Below the pieces are notes generated by a model that had not been told where the DNA came from, made no database searches, and worked only from the letters and a program-made list of their open reading frames with translations. Positions 1-10,527 of a stretch of DNA of 64,000 bases are shown piece by piece. How positions within the stretch are numbered: the stretch's first letter is position 1; every line of letters begins with the position of its first letter. The position numbers and the translations under genes are program-made. Origin of the DNA: Saccharum officinarum (Eukaryota > Streptophyta > Magnoliopsida > Poales > Poaceae). The stretch spans positions 67,258,662-67,322,661 of the forward strand of contig CM036225.1 of NCBI GenBank assembly GCA_020631735.1. Direction: 5' to 3'.

Positions 1-1395
1 ATTTTTTCTGTCCACCAACATTAAAATCAGTTTGGCCGACTTTTAAAGTCGGCCTAATCGATCCTCTTTGAACAATAGTGTTAGTGGCTGATTTCTGCTT
101 GTCCATGGGAGTTTGGGCTTGCCCCCCGAGCCCAGAAGATTTGATAGTGATCTTGAGACTCTCCCGATTATCATTGGATTTTTCTAGAACCACCTCGCAA
201 TCTAAATCTTTCTTTCCCTTCTTACATTCCCTGGGCTCGCCGATTATCACATTCTTTCCGAAAGTGGAATCGGCTTCCTCCGGTCGTATTAAGATGGCTG
301 GATTATTTATCTCCAGAGTTTCAGCCATGGAAAGTGTCTTATTGCAAGTTGAAGGATATGCATCTCCATCATGCGTAGCTTGCATGTCCAACTTCGCCAC
401 TTTTGATTTGCAAAACCAATTTATAAATTTCTGTGAATCGGTTTGGGAGGCATCACATGAAGTCTCAGGCATTGGAGTCATGCACGATGACTTTGGGGAG
501 TTAGGCAACACCATAATATGAGGCAATGAAGCATGTGGTGCTGCTATCCCGTCATCGGTTTGAGAAGTACAAACCGAATTTGGTATATATGTAGCAGTAG
601 GAAGAATAGTACTAACAGCTCCTGAATTGGTCCTATCGGTTTCAGGTGCCGAAGTGACTAATTCGGGTTTCTTCCTAAAAATAAGCTTGCCATCTTGATC
701 AAAATAACAGTAAGACAACGTCTTACCAGGAGGTATAGTGCTAGCCCCTCCTAAATTGGCCCTATCGGTTTCAGGTGCCGAAGAGGCCAATTTGGATAGA
801 CTCTTTAAAATCACCCTGCCATGTTGATCAAAATAATATGGCTTCTCAGCAGGAAGTTTAATGCTAACCTCTCTGGAATTAGCCCTATCGGTTTCAAGCA
901 CCGAAGAGGCCCATTCGGATTGATTATCATAAAAAATTTGCCATGTTGATCAAGATAGTAGTGAAATGGCCTCTTATATCGAGGTTGACTAAAAGTCAGG
1001 GCCGATTCACTAGTATGTGCAACATGTGGTAAAGTAACACTAGGAGCACCAAACATCCTTTCCTCTAATTCATCAAATTTAGACATAATCTTATTCATAA
1101 CATGAAAAAGAGGAGAATCTTCGGTAGACCCATGTGCCTTTATCTCAACTATGGTTGTAGAATTGACAGCACTCTCTTGACCTATTGGATTGGTGAACTC
1201 GCCGTTGCGACCGTTGTTCCACATCTTGATGAAAGGAGATCAAGACCAGATGCTTTCGGCCTTTTGGGCCAGATTAAGCAACGGTAATGAGAACACAAAA
1301 AATATATATTGGAACCAATGAATAGGATAGGTCAGAAAGATCAGTTATATGAGATAACCGAACCAATCGTTCCCCAATGGAGTCACCAAAAAGTG
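1..1395 (-). mobile_element. 5' internal region of gypsy-type retrotransposon (inverted copy, partial)
   Basis: This is the reverse complement of 29761-31155. Reading leftward from 1395, it holds the primer-binding-site region (about 1371-1388), a non-coding leader and the two overlapping gag-position frames. One minus-strand frame spans 811-1224 and is 137 aa long. It differs from its partner at 29932-30345 by two residues (Thr for Ile, Pro for Leu). The rest of the element lies outside the window on the left. No zinc knuckle or catalytic domain can be seen in this part. Confidence 0.85.
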
Positions 1396-2266
1396 TGTTG
1401 ACGCTTAATTAGGTCACACACTCGATAAGGAGCTAGATCGCTCAATGTAGGGCCTAGACGATTTAGGGATCGGCCAGCGCCTAGGGGATGTCCACACCTA
1501 GACCTTATGCCTCCAGTGATGAGCGCGATACGCAGGATACACCGGCGAGGTCTCTTGAGACCCAAAACCCCACACGCCCGGGAGGGACCCCGTCGGGGCG
1601 TGCGGCGGCTATGGGCTGCCCTAGCCAGCCTGACCGCTCTAGAGCATTGTTGTCATCAATCCTCAAACCATGCAGCACCAATGAAGAACGAGGAGAAGAG
1701 GTAGAGGGGAAAAAAGGGTAAAAAGAGATAGTAGATTGATTTGTTGTGTTTTTGTGTCGATCGGATAGATGGGAACTCAATCGGCCATGATCCTCTCATA
1801 TATATAGAGGGGTGGTCTTATCCTAGTAGGAAACCTCTCCCAGGCTTATTTTCCAAGTTTCCTACGTTTAAAAACCGATCTAGAAACAAATCGGTTCGAG
1901 ATCTGAAAGTCAAATTCGGAATAAACACCTACCGGTACTTCCAGTCAAGCTCCACCGGTAGTACCGATAGTTCATTTTCACGCCAAACTGTGCCACCTAC
2001 CACCATCCATCGGTAGTATCGGTCTCGGACCGTTAGTACCGGTAGTTCATATCTGCGCCAAACCTTCTCGGATCGGTAGTACCGGCGATCTCGGACCGGT
2101 AGTACCGGTAGTTCATACATTTTCTTAGAGGCATAACTCTCTCATCTGGACTCCAAATTGGACGTTCCATATATGTTTTTTGACCATCTCGACGAGAGGA
2201 ACCCAATAATGAAGACTGTTACACATTTTCATAACTTCACAAAATGGACATTTTCGGTTGTCAAGA
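1396..2266 (-). repeat. 5' LTR of gypsy-type retrotransposon (inverted copy)
   Basis: This is the reverse complement of the LTR at 28888-29760 and nearly identical to it. It shares the degenerate first dinucleotide (TC instead of TG on the element strand) and the flanking target-site copy, here CATGG at 2267-2271. The shared mutation shows that the two copies come from duplication after insertion, not from two insertions. It carries the same short palindromic ACCGGT-rich array (about 1925-2115) and a TATA-like ATATATATA at about 1799-1807, read on the minus strand. Confidence 0.9.
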
Positions 2267-3146
2267 CATGGTTGCCATGAGTATAGATGGCCATATAGGC
2301 CCGAGGCTCATCATGGGCCACCACCCCTCACGCCTATACTTGGCTCATGGCAGCCATGAGATTTCGGTAGAGGAGACAAGGTGTTGCGATTGCACAGTTT
2401 AGGTCTTATTGATCGAAAGCCGATCGAATCATGTCCATTCTCTACCAAATCTCTAGAGTTATCTCTTGCTAACAAACCGAAGATCAGGAAACCCTGTCCT
2501 CGTCATCTTCCATTTGAGCAATTTAATGAGCTGGATTTGCATATATGGGCTTTGGGCTAGCTGAGGTATGCTTATCGAAGATGTCCTTAGATATATGCAT
2601 GTTAGAATCAAAGCCTATATATACATATAGTTTGACAGAGGGATCAATAAGCAATGTGCGTGGTTAACTGACGAACGACAAACGACATGGTGCATCAGAT
2701 CATCGACAAACGACTACCACCTTGTTCTCTGGATGTCAATTGGTGGATTATATATAAATATTGTTAAAAGGATGAAGCTGGAGCGTGTAAGTAGGAGCAA
2801 GACCAGCACATGCATGCATGCGCGTGTCGACCAAGTCCAATGGTGATGATGCATCGATCGAGCAGTATGTAGTGCAGATCATGCATGTCGTCGTGGATTC
2901 TCTGTCCAGTTGAGAGTTGACATAGCTGGCCCGGCAGGTTTGGCCTGGCCGGTGCAGGCAGGCGTGGACTTGAAACGGCTTGACCCCGGTATTAATAAGT
3001 ATAATGCATGCATATGCATTACGGCTGTCGTATTTTCATACTGATCGAAGCGACGCCGACCGAAACTGACAGACTATCGTCGTTAAGGGCTTGTTTGAAT
3101 ATACAGGTATTCATCTCAATCCACATGTGTTGGAGTAGGTTGGAGT

Positions 3147-3852
3147 TAGGGATGCAAAGGGGCGCAGGCATACCTGCTACCTGCGAGGCCCGCCTGCCAA
3201 AACTATCCCCGTGGGTCCATGTGGATGTCTGGACTTGCTTAGCAGGCTGAAACAATGATGACCACGAAGCCTGTTGGACTTAACGGGTTGAACCTGCAAA
3301 GCCTGCTTACCTGCATCCCACCTGCGTATACGCGAGGTCTGGAGCCACACCCGCATGGGTGGCGACGCTTTGGAACGCTGCGTCGCTGTGGTGAGATGAC
3401 GCCGACGGCTGGCGGCCGGCTACCACCTACGGCTTTCCATCCGTGCCCCACTGACGCATGCTACGACTCGACGCTCCTTGCCCTGGGTGCCCTAGACCTG
3501 CACCTGTTGCGCGTGCCCCGGGTGCGGCTGCTTCGCCGGCATGGACGAGTGGACAACGATGACGACCGCTTCGTCAGGACTCCCCAGGAATGGCTGGTTC
3601 CTCACTTGCCATCGCGCGCTGGTGATGGCGGCTTGAAATGGCGACCAAAAATTGAGAGAGATGCCAGTTGTTGTACCAAGCGGCGCGGGCTGGCAGGCGT
3701 CCACAATCCTGCTTGCATGCTCCTGCAAAGCCTTGCAGAGAAATGCAGGGAACTAATCTATGGCTGCGGGCTCCTGCAGGACGGCCATTTTTCGCATGCA
3801 GATGTTGCGGTGGCGTGGTGGGCGTCGGCAGACGGGCCCGCTTGCATCCTTA
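3147..3852. mobile_element. Non-autonomous hAT-type element, 706 bp (left-arm copy)
   Basis: The element is bounded by an 8-bp target duplication, GTTGGAGT, at 3139-3146 and 3853-3860. Its terminal inverted repeats are TAGGGATGCAA and TTGCATCCTTA, with one mismatch. An 8-bp duplication with TAGGG-type ends suits the hAT superfamily. It holds a 204-codon plus-strand frame (3255-3869) that crosses the right end and has no recognisable domain. The same element with the same flanks is at 27302-28007, so it was present before the inverted duplication. Confidence 0.8.
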
Positions 3853-4616
3853 GTTGGAGTGGAACTTAAACTTTTTTTTTCTTTTTGACCCAATCAGTAG
3901 GGGAACCACCGTCTCCGAGCATGTCCGCGAGTTTGTCCAGACGTGGGAACATGGACGTTAAAAATACGAGGTCCGGGGACACGGAAGGGCACACACGAAG
4001 GGGACACGGAAGTTGCAGCCTGCTGAGTCCGCCGTGTCCGGCAACCAACCACTGCATGCATGCAGATATGGTTTTAATTTGGTAAGATCAAGTTTTTCTT
4101 CGTTGAGATCGTCCGGCCGGAGACCAACCAATCAAGCAGGTAGCAGATCATATATAGAATGTAGATATCGCAGCGCCACAGGTGAAAGGGAACGTACGAG
4201 ATGGGATGGGAGTAAATTTGCATGCATTGCATGTGTCTTTCTTGGTCTCTCCGATCCAGCACACACGGTTTGGCTTTTGGCTTGGCATGGTCGTCGTCGG
4301 TGTCGAATATAATGCATGGATAGCTACGAATGATGCTGTACTACCCCTAATAAGTAGTAAATATAGCGCTGCTACTACATACTGGTGGTCCTTTTTTTAA
4401 AAAAAGAGGGTACTTGTGGTCAATGATAGATGCATAAATAGTATTTGCTTTTGCATATCCATATGATATGGTCAGCAGGGACTATCCATGCATGCATATC
4501 CATATAATATTTGCTTTTGCATATCCATATATACCGTACCTACCGCGCACAGCCAGCTGCGGATGCTTTTTTGAACGCAAGCCTTCTTTTCCTCCGGCAA
4601 ACGAAGATTTATTATC

Positions 4617-4815
4617 TTTTTTCTCGAATGGGCAAAATGTTTGCACATCTTTGTATTAAGATCAAGAAATAGTAAAAGTTACAATGACGCGCCACAGACA
4701 TGGCACACCAGGGGAATAGTGTTATACAATTAGCTATGTCCTCCGTAGGAGATCATGGGCTATTACTCGCTTAATCAAACTACCTAGCCATCATCGTCGA
4801 TCAGATGCGCTTGCT
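4617..4815 (-). mobile_element. Short retroposon with 17-bp target duplication (left-arm copy)
   Basis: AACGAAGATTTATTATC occurs at 4600-4616 and again at 4816-4832. The 199 bp between them begin with a T run next to the first copy, which is a polyA tail on the minus strand. A long target duplication plus a polyA tail is the mark of LINE-mediated insertion. It is either a 5'-truncated LINE or a processed transcript; no coding domain can be read. The right arm carries the same insertion at 26327-26531. Confidence 0.65.
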
Positions 4816-4878
4816 AACGAAGATTTATTATCAAACTTTCAATAGCACACTAACTCTTCTGACATCTCCGCCTAGCAC

Positions 4879-5287
4879 CACTACAGGAAAACGCCTCTTT
4901 GCCGACTGCTTGCCCGGTCGGCAAAGGCATAAACCTAGTCGGCAAAGGCTTTGCCGACCGCAGAGCCACGTGGCAGTCGGCAAAGAGCAGTCGGCAAAGC
5001 CTGGGTCGGCAAATCCTTTGCCAACTGCCACGCCAGCAGTCGGCATAGCCACGTGGCGCCGTCAACCCTGACGGCAGGCTTTGCCGACTGCTAGTTCCTC
5101 GGCAGTCGGCAAAGAATTTTTTTCAAAAATTGTTTGCCGACTGGCCGCCAGCTCGACAGTCGGCAAAGAAAGAAAATTTTTTTTTTTAAATGTTCTTTGC
5201 CGACTGCTTTCGGAGTTGCAGTCGGCAAACACTACAAGAATTGTATGATTTTTTGACGTTTTATTTATGTCAAAATATATGGAATTA
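4879..5287. mobile_element. CACTA (En/Spm) terminal region, cut by gap
   Basis: The sequence begins CACTACAGGAAAAC, a CACTA-type terminus. It is followed by a dense set of subterminal motifs TTTGCCGACTG and CAGTCGGCAAA in both orientations up to about 5229. Such clustered motifs in CACTA elements are known transposase binding sites. The first base of the terminus is the base next to the end of the inverted-duplication arm. The other terminus and any transposase are not visible; a 100-N gap follows. Confidence 0.8.
5230..5287 (+). mobile_element. Possible second, nested CACTA terminus
   Basis: CACTACAAGAATTG begins directly after a GTCGGCAAA motif of the first element. The following AT-rich sequence (TTTTTTGACG, then TTATGTCAAAA) carries none of the TTTGCCGACTG motifs, so this looks like the end of a different CACTA family inserted into the first. 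The partner end would lie in or beyond the gap and was not found. Confidence 0.45.
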
Positions 5288-5387
5288 NNNNNNNNNNNNN
5301 NNNNNNNNNNNNNNNNNNNNNNNNNNNNNNNNNNNNNNNNNNNNNNNNNNNNNNNNNNNNNNNNNNNNNNNNNNNNNNNNNNNNNNN
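5288..5387. other. Assembly gap (100 N)
   Basis: Exactly 100 undetermined bases, a conventional placeholder for a gap of unknown size. It separates the contig carrying the left inverted arm and the CACTA end from the gene-bearing contig. Bases 5388-5642 after it hold no recognisable gene. Confidence 0.99.
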
Positions 5388-5642
5388 TTGGTATGTTTGA
5401 TAGTTTATATTATTTACATATTCCTATGATTGATCGCGTTCGTCTAGAACGAAGGGAAGTGGAGAAACAGACAGTTCTAATGTGGTGGTTGCATCGCGTC
5501 TCTTGACAAAGAAACACTGAATATTTTTGTTGCACACAAGATAAGTAGTTCGTTTATCAAGCACCCTCAGAGTTCAGAAAAGCACAGGCAGAATCATCAA
5601 GGATCCCATCTAAAGGGTCTCATGGAACGCAGAATTTTATAA

Positions 5643-5873
5643 GGGCATGTTTGGTTTCGATGTGTTAAAATTTAACTCCCATCACATCAATATTTCCTCA
5701 AATGCATGGAGTACTAAATGTAGACTAATTGCATGCATGTCGACACAGATTAGGAGTAATTTACGAGACGAATCTATTAAGCCTAATTAGTCCAAGATTG
5801 AAAACTTTTTGTCAAATAAGACGAAAGTGCTACAGTGTTTGTTAAACTTTAACTCCTCAAACCAAACACCCCC
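5643..5873. mobile_element. Tourist-like MITE, 231 bp
   Basis: Its ends are GGGCATGTTTGGTTT and AAACCAAACACCCCC, and it is flanked by TAA at 5640-5642 and 5874-5876. A 3-bp duplication with G-rich ends fits PIF/Harbinger (Tourist) MITEs. Its interior shares phrases such as CATCACATCAAT, TTACGAGACGAATC and AATAAGACGAAAGTG with the copies at 23933, 60453 and 61123, so it is a diverged member of that family. Confidence 0.75.
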
Positions 5874-6403
5874 TAAGTCGTATAGGAATTACACTGAAAA
5901 AGGAAAAAACGCATAATTCAGGAGGAAAAAGAAATCCGGAATTCGAAATATGCCTCAGCCAGTCTAGAAACAAGCGGCGTACATATGGATTCGGCATGGC
6001 TTTGCCTTACGGTCTTTTTCCCCTCTCGTCCAACCAAACTAATAATAATGATAAAATAAATCCTACACAAACAGTAGATGAACAGCTTGCGTTCAGAGTT
6101 TCAGTCTTCCAGCCAATGCAAGGACGAACTCTGTGCCATCAAGTCATCCGCAGGTCTTCTAATTTGGATTTGGAACGGAGGGGAGTACATTTTAAGCGGC
6201 TGTATGAATGCAAGTTATCCGCAGGTCTTCTGCTCGTTGCTAATCCAATAAAACATGATGTAGCACAACTTTAACGATCTTATCGCTTCGAAAAACAGAG
6301 TAGTGCGTGTTAACAGTGCATTCGGCTAGACTAGCCCACTCGCTGTCAGGACTGCTAGGCACGGCGAAAATAAGCAAGTCGGACTATTTATTTGACCACG
6401 GCA

Positions 6404-6411
6404 TTATATAT
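6404..6411 (+). promoter_or_regulatory. TATA-like box before receptor kinase
   Basis: GCATTATATATGC lies about 40 bp upstream of the first in-frame ATG of the receptor kinase at 6451. That leaves only a very short leader. This is the best core-promoter candidate by eye, but nothing proves use. Nothing else is recognised between 5877 and 6403. Confidence 0.35.
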
Positions 6412-6450
6412 GCACACTTATTCAGCTGCAACATTAAGGAATGACCGACC

Positions 6451-9400
6451 ATGATGCTGCTTCTCAGCATCCTCCTGCTGTCGCCCAAAACCACCACGGC
6501 AGGGCATGGCGACGAGAGAGCTCTTGTGGATTTCAGGGCAAAGATCACCAACAACTACGGGGTGCTGGCCTCCTGGAACAGCAGCACCAGCTACTGCAGA
6601 TGGGAGGGCGTCACATGCGGCCGCCGGAGACGTGTGGTTGCTCTAGACCTCCACTCCCAGGGGCTCACAGGCACCATCTCCCCTGACATTGGCAACCTCA
6701 CCTTCCTGAGGGGCTCAACCTTAGCTTCAACAGCCTGCATGGTGGCATCCCTCCAACCATTGGTTCCCTCCGCCGCCTCTGGTATCTAGACCTGCGGGAC
6801 AACTTGCTTGGCGGCACCATCCCAAGCAACATCAGCCGTTGCACCAGCCTCAAAATATTGGTGATCGCTGACAACCAGAACTTGCAAGGAAGCATACCAG
6901 CCGAGATCGGCAACATGCCGATGCTAAGTGCTCTCGAACTCTACAACAACAGCATCACTGGAACCATCCCGCCATCTCTGGGGAACCTTTCCCAGCTCGC
7001 AGTCCTGTCCCTCAAGGGCAACCATCTACAGGGATCCATTCCCGAAGGAATTGGGAGCAACCCACAACTATGGTTCCTTCAGCTCTCTATCAACAACCTC
7101 TCAGGACTGCTACCGCCTTCACTGTACAATCTGTCATCTTCGAAAGTGTTTTACGCTGCTGTGAACAACCTTCATGGTCATCTCCCAGAAGATCTCGGAA
7201 GAAGCCTGCCTAAAGTCCAGCAACTCTTTGGGTTTTCAAGTAACCAATTGACTGGAACTATTCCAATGTCACTCACGAATCTCTCCAGCCTCCAAACATT
7301 TGACATATCCGGCAATGAGTTTACCGGGGTTGTTCCTTCCGCATTGGGCAAACTGCAATATCTTCAATGGTTTACTCTGGATGCAAACCTGCTTCATGCA
7401 AACAATGAGCAAGAATGGGGATTCCTTACTTCCTTGACAAACTGCAGCAGATTGCAAGTACTATCCATCGGATGGAATAGGTTAGCAGGGAAACTACCAA
7501 GTTCAGTGGCCAATTTGTCCACCAGCATCCAATTGCTACGGATTCACAGAAACAATATTGCTGGTGTTATCCCATCAGGCATCGGAAATTTGATAGGCCT
7601 TCAGCAGCTTATTCTTGGTGAGAACCTACTCACAGGGATCATTCCAGTAAGCATAGGGAAGCTGACACGAATGGTTAAGCTATATCTGGGCCTAAATAAC
7701 TTCTCCGGAACTATTCCATCCTCAATAGGAAACCTCAGTGACCTATTTGCACTTGGTATAAATTCCAACAACATGGAGGGATCAATTCCTCCTAGCTTTG
7801 GAAATTTGAGGAAGCTCATAGCTCTAGATATATCCAGTAACCATCTCAGAGGCTCCATCCCAAATGAAATTATGAACTTGACATCAATCTCAGCATATTT
7901 GGTTTTGTCGGACAACTTACTGGATAGTATTAGAAATCCTCCTAATGGATGGCAATTCATTTCAAGGAAACATTCCTCCAAATTTCAAGAATATGAAGGG
8001 GCTTGCTGTACTGAACTCGACGGGCAATAAGCTGAACGAAAGCATCCCTGGGGAGCTAGGTAGTATCACGAACTTGGAGGAGCTGTACCTTGCCCACAAT
8101 AATCTATCAGGAGAAATCCCAGAACTCTTTGGCAATTCAACATCACTGTTTTCGAGAAAAAAAAATTCAACATCACTGATCCATCTCGATCTGTCCTTCA
8201 ACAATTTACAGGGAGAAGTACCAAAAGAAGGGGTTTTCAAGAATCTAACTGGACTATCAATTGTTGGAAACAAAGGGTTATGCGGTGGAATACCACAGCT
8301 TCATCTTCGAAGATGCCCAAACTCTGCTGCGAGGAAGAACAAGAAAGCCATGCCAATGGCTCTTAGAATAGCAGTGCCTGCAGTAGGAGCTATTTTGGTC
8401 CTATTCTCTGGTCTTGCTTTGGCTGTATTTCTTTGCAAAAGGTCTCAGGCTACAATGACGAAAGAGCAACAGTCACCTCCCTTCATTGAGATTGATCTTC
8501 CAATGGTTTTGTACAATGAATTACTCAAAGAAACTGATGGGTTTTCAGAAGCCAATCTCCTGGGTAAGGGAAGATACAATTCGGTGTACAGAGGCAATGT
8601 AGAAAATCAGGGCATTGTAGTTGTAGTGGCAGTCAAGGTATTTAATCTCCAGCAACCAGGATCATACAAAAGTTTCGAGGCTGAATGTGAGGCACTGCGA
8701 AGAGTGAGGCATCGATGCCTTGTAAAGATTATCACATCCTGTTCAAGCATCGACCACCAAGGTCAAGACTTCAGAGCACTAATCTTCGAGTTCATGCCTA
8801 ATGGAAGCTTAGATAGCTGGGTCCACTCAGATACTGAAAAAGAAAGTGGAAATGGAACACTCACCTTGGAACAAAGGTTGGATATCGCTGTTGACATTGT
8901 GGATGCTATAGAATACCTCCACAATGGCTGCCAGACATCGATTATCCACTGCGATCTCAAGCCCAGTAACATTCTCCTTACTCAAGACATGAGGGCTCGT
9001 GTTGGAGATTTTGGCATCACTAAGAATTATAAATGAAGCTGCAAGCACTTCTTCAAATTCAAACAGCAGCATTGGAATAAGAGGCTCCATTGGATATGTT
9101 GCCCCAGGTAATATCGATACTTCCTGCCTGCTTTACATAATTAGATTCAGTTAGCTGTATGCTCATTAAACAAGTTTGTGCATACCTGTTTGTGCTCTGT
9201 TTCAATCTATTGTAGAATATGGAGAAGGGCTTGCAGTATCAACTTATGGTGATGTATACAGTCTCGGCATTACTTTGATTGAGATGTTTACAGGAAGGAG
9301 CCCAACAGATGATATGTTCAGAGATGGATTAAACCTGTACTTTGCTAAGGCAGCTCATCCTGATAAGGTTATGGAAATTGCAGATTCTAGAATCTGGCTG

Positions 9401-9580
9401 CGTGATGAAGGAAACAATAGAAATGCTACAAGAGATACAGCCAGACCAAAGGAATGCTTGGCTGCTATCATCCAGTTTGGTGTACTTTGCTCAAAGCAAT
9501 CACCCAAAGAGCGACTGTTAATAAGTGATGCTGCTGTAGAGATGCATAATATCAGAAATACATTCCTCAGTGCTCACTGA
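6451..9580 (+). pseudogene. LRR receptor-like kinase, subfamily XII (Xa21/FLS2-type), broken
   Basis: An intact gene of this family encodes a plasma-membrane receptor: signal peptide, extracellular LRRs, one membrane segment and a cytoplasmic non-RD Ser/Thr kinase. Seen in order: signal peptide (MMLLLSILLLSP), an LRR cap with CRWEGVTC, many GxIPxxxGNL repeats, a membrane helix (AVGAILVLFSGLALAVFLC, about 8374-8430), a Gly loop GKGRYNSVYRG, lysine in VAVKVF, HCDLKPSNILL (Cys before Asp, so non-RD), and DFG. An intron at 9108-9215 sits inside the APEYG motif, as is usual here. Lesions: a frameshift near 6711; deletion of LRR sequence with frame change near 7900-7945; a short duplicated insertion near 8150; and a frameshift just after DFG near 9025 giving a stop at 9036. 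The exon after the intron still reads to 9580. Family placement is firm; loss of function is a strong inference. Confidence 0.9.
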
Positions 9581-9797
9581 TAAAAGTCATGTTAGATCAG
9601 ATGAAGACTTGAATAATAATCACTGTATTATGTTTCTGCTAATTCTTATTGAATTTTGCAGTACTTTTTGTCATTTTTCTGAGTGTTTTGAAAACTTATC
9701 AATTGGTGTGGTGTCGTACCATCCACTTTGTATGCCTCATCGTTTTTTATAGTATTTTTGTATTTCTTGAGTTATGAATAAATGAGGAAGTCATGAC

Positions 9798-10050
9798 AAT
9801 GTCTCTTCAGAATAGTAGTGCCTACAACAGACACAGAGCTATCCTGGATTAATTTCAGGGTTTGCATTAGTTACATTTCGTTAATCTTTACAGAAGGTCC
9901 AGGGCCATCTCAGTTCACTGAGATAGATGTTCCAATGGTGTCATAAAATCAAATACTTAAAGAAAAAAGATGGTATCTCAGAAGTCAGACTCAGAAGCCA
10001 ATCTTCTAGGAAAGAGGAAAGATGTTACATATACAGCATAATATCATTAG
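9798..10050 (+). pseudogene. Remnant of a second receptor kinase (membrane and juxtamembrane part)
   Basis: This segment resembles 8340-8600 of the gene just upstream. AGAATAGTAGTGCC matches the start of the membrane-helix exon. A readable stretch, SQFTEIDVPMVS, a stop, then NQILKEKDG, parallels PPFIEIDLPMVLYNELLKETDG. It ends near the start of the kinase domain and carries stops and a small internal duplication around CAGAAGTCAGACTCAGAAG. It is the relic of a tandem duplication. Nothing more is recognised from 10051 to the end of the GAUT4-like gene at 10528. Confidence 0.7.
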
Positions 10051-10527
10051 CAAAACCATTTCTGGTGCCATCTGTGGTATAGGTAAGATCAACATCTGTT
10101 CACTCAGTCCATTTTAGTCACTCATCCCTAACAGTAACAGGGCCCTTTTGTTCTAGGCTTTTGGCACAGTTCTGTGATTGAGACCTTTGTTTTACTTCCA
10201 TTTATTTCAACATCCTTAAGCATCAATATTCAGTACTCCATTATAACTGGCCAGTGTTCATACTGCAGGACATAAGCAGTTGAACTTTTTCATCTTTTTG
10301 CCACTTCATTCAAGGTACAGCAAATTCTAAAGTAAATAAAAGAATATCTACTTTGCTGTGCGGTATAAATCACCTTATGAAATAGGAATAGCTAGATAAC
10401 TACAAAGCATAATGACTAGATTTTGAAGACTTAACTATGCTAAACACACCACTACTCTGCCTAACACCCTCCTAGGGAATAACTTATGCTCTGAAATGAA
10501 AAACAAAACTGGATGAAGATTTACATG

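Larger units (their letters stand above)
1..4878. repeat. Left arm of large inverted duplication
   Basis: Read in reverse complement, this stretch follows 26264-31155 almost base for base. The match covers part of a retrotransposon body, its 5' LTR and about 2.6 kb of flanking DNA. Small differences are visible. A 204-codon open frame in both arms differs by one residue, and a 6-bp indel lies near 4745. The arm starts at or beyond the window edge, so its true length is unknown. Its inner end at 4878 is sharp: the next base begins a CACTA terminus absent from the other arm. A 100-N gap lies 409 bp further on, so placement and orientation of this arm depend on scaffolding. Confidence 0.93.

Noticed and set aside
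3255..3869. 204-codon frame as a host gene
   Set aside because: It lies inside a hAT-type element, crosses its right end, has no recognised domain, and a shadow frame on the other strand is equally open. Described under the element instead.
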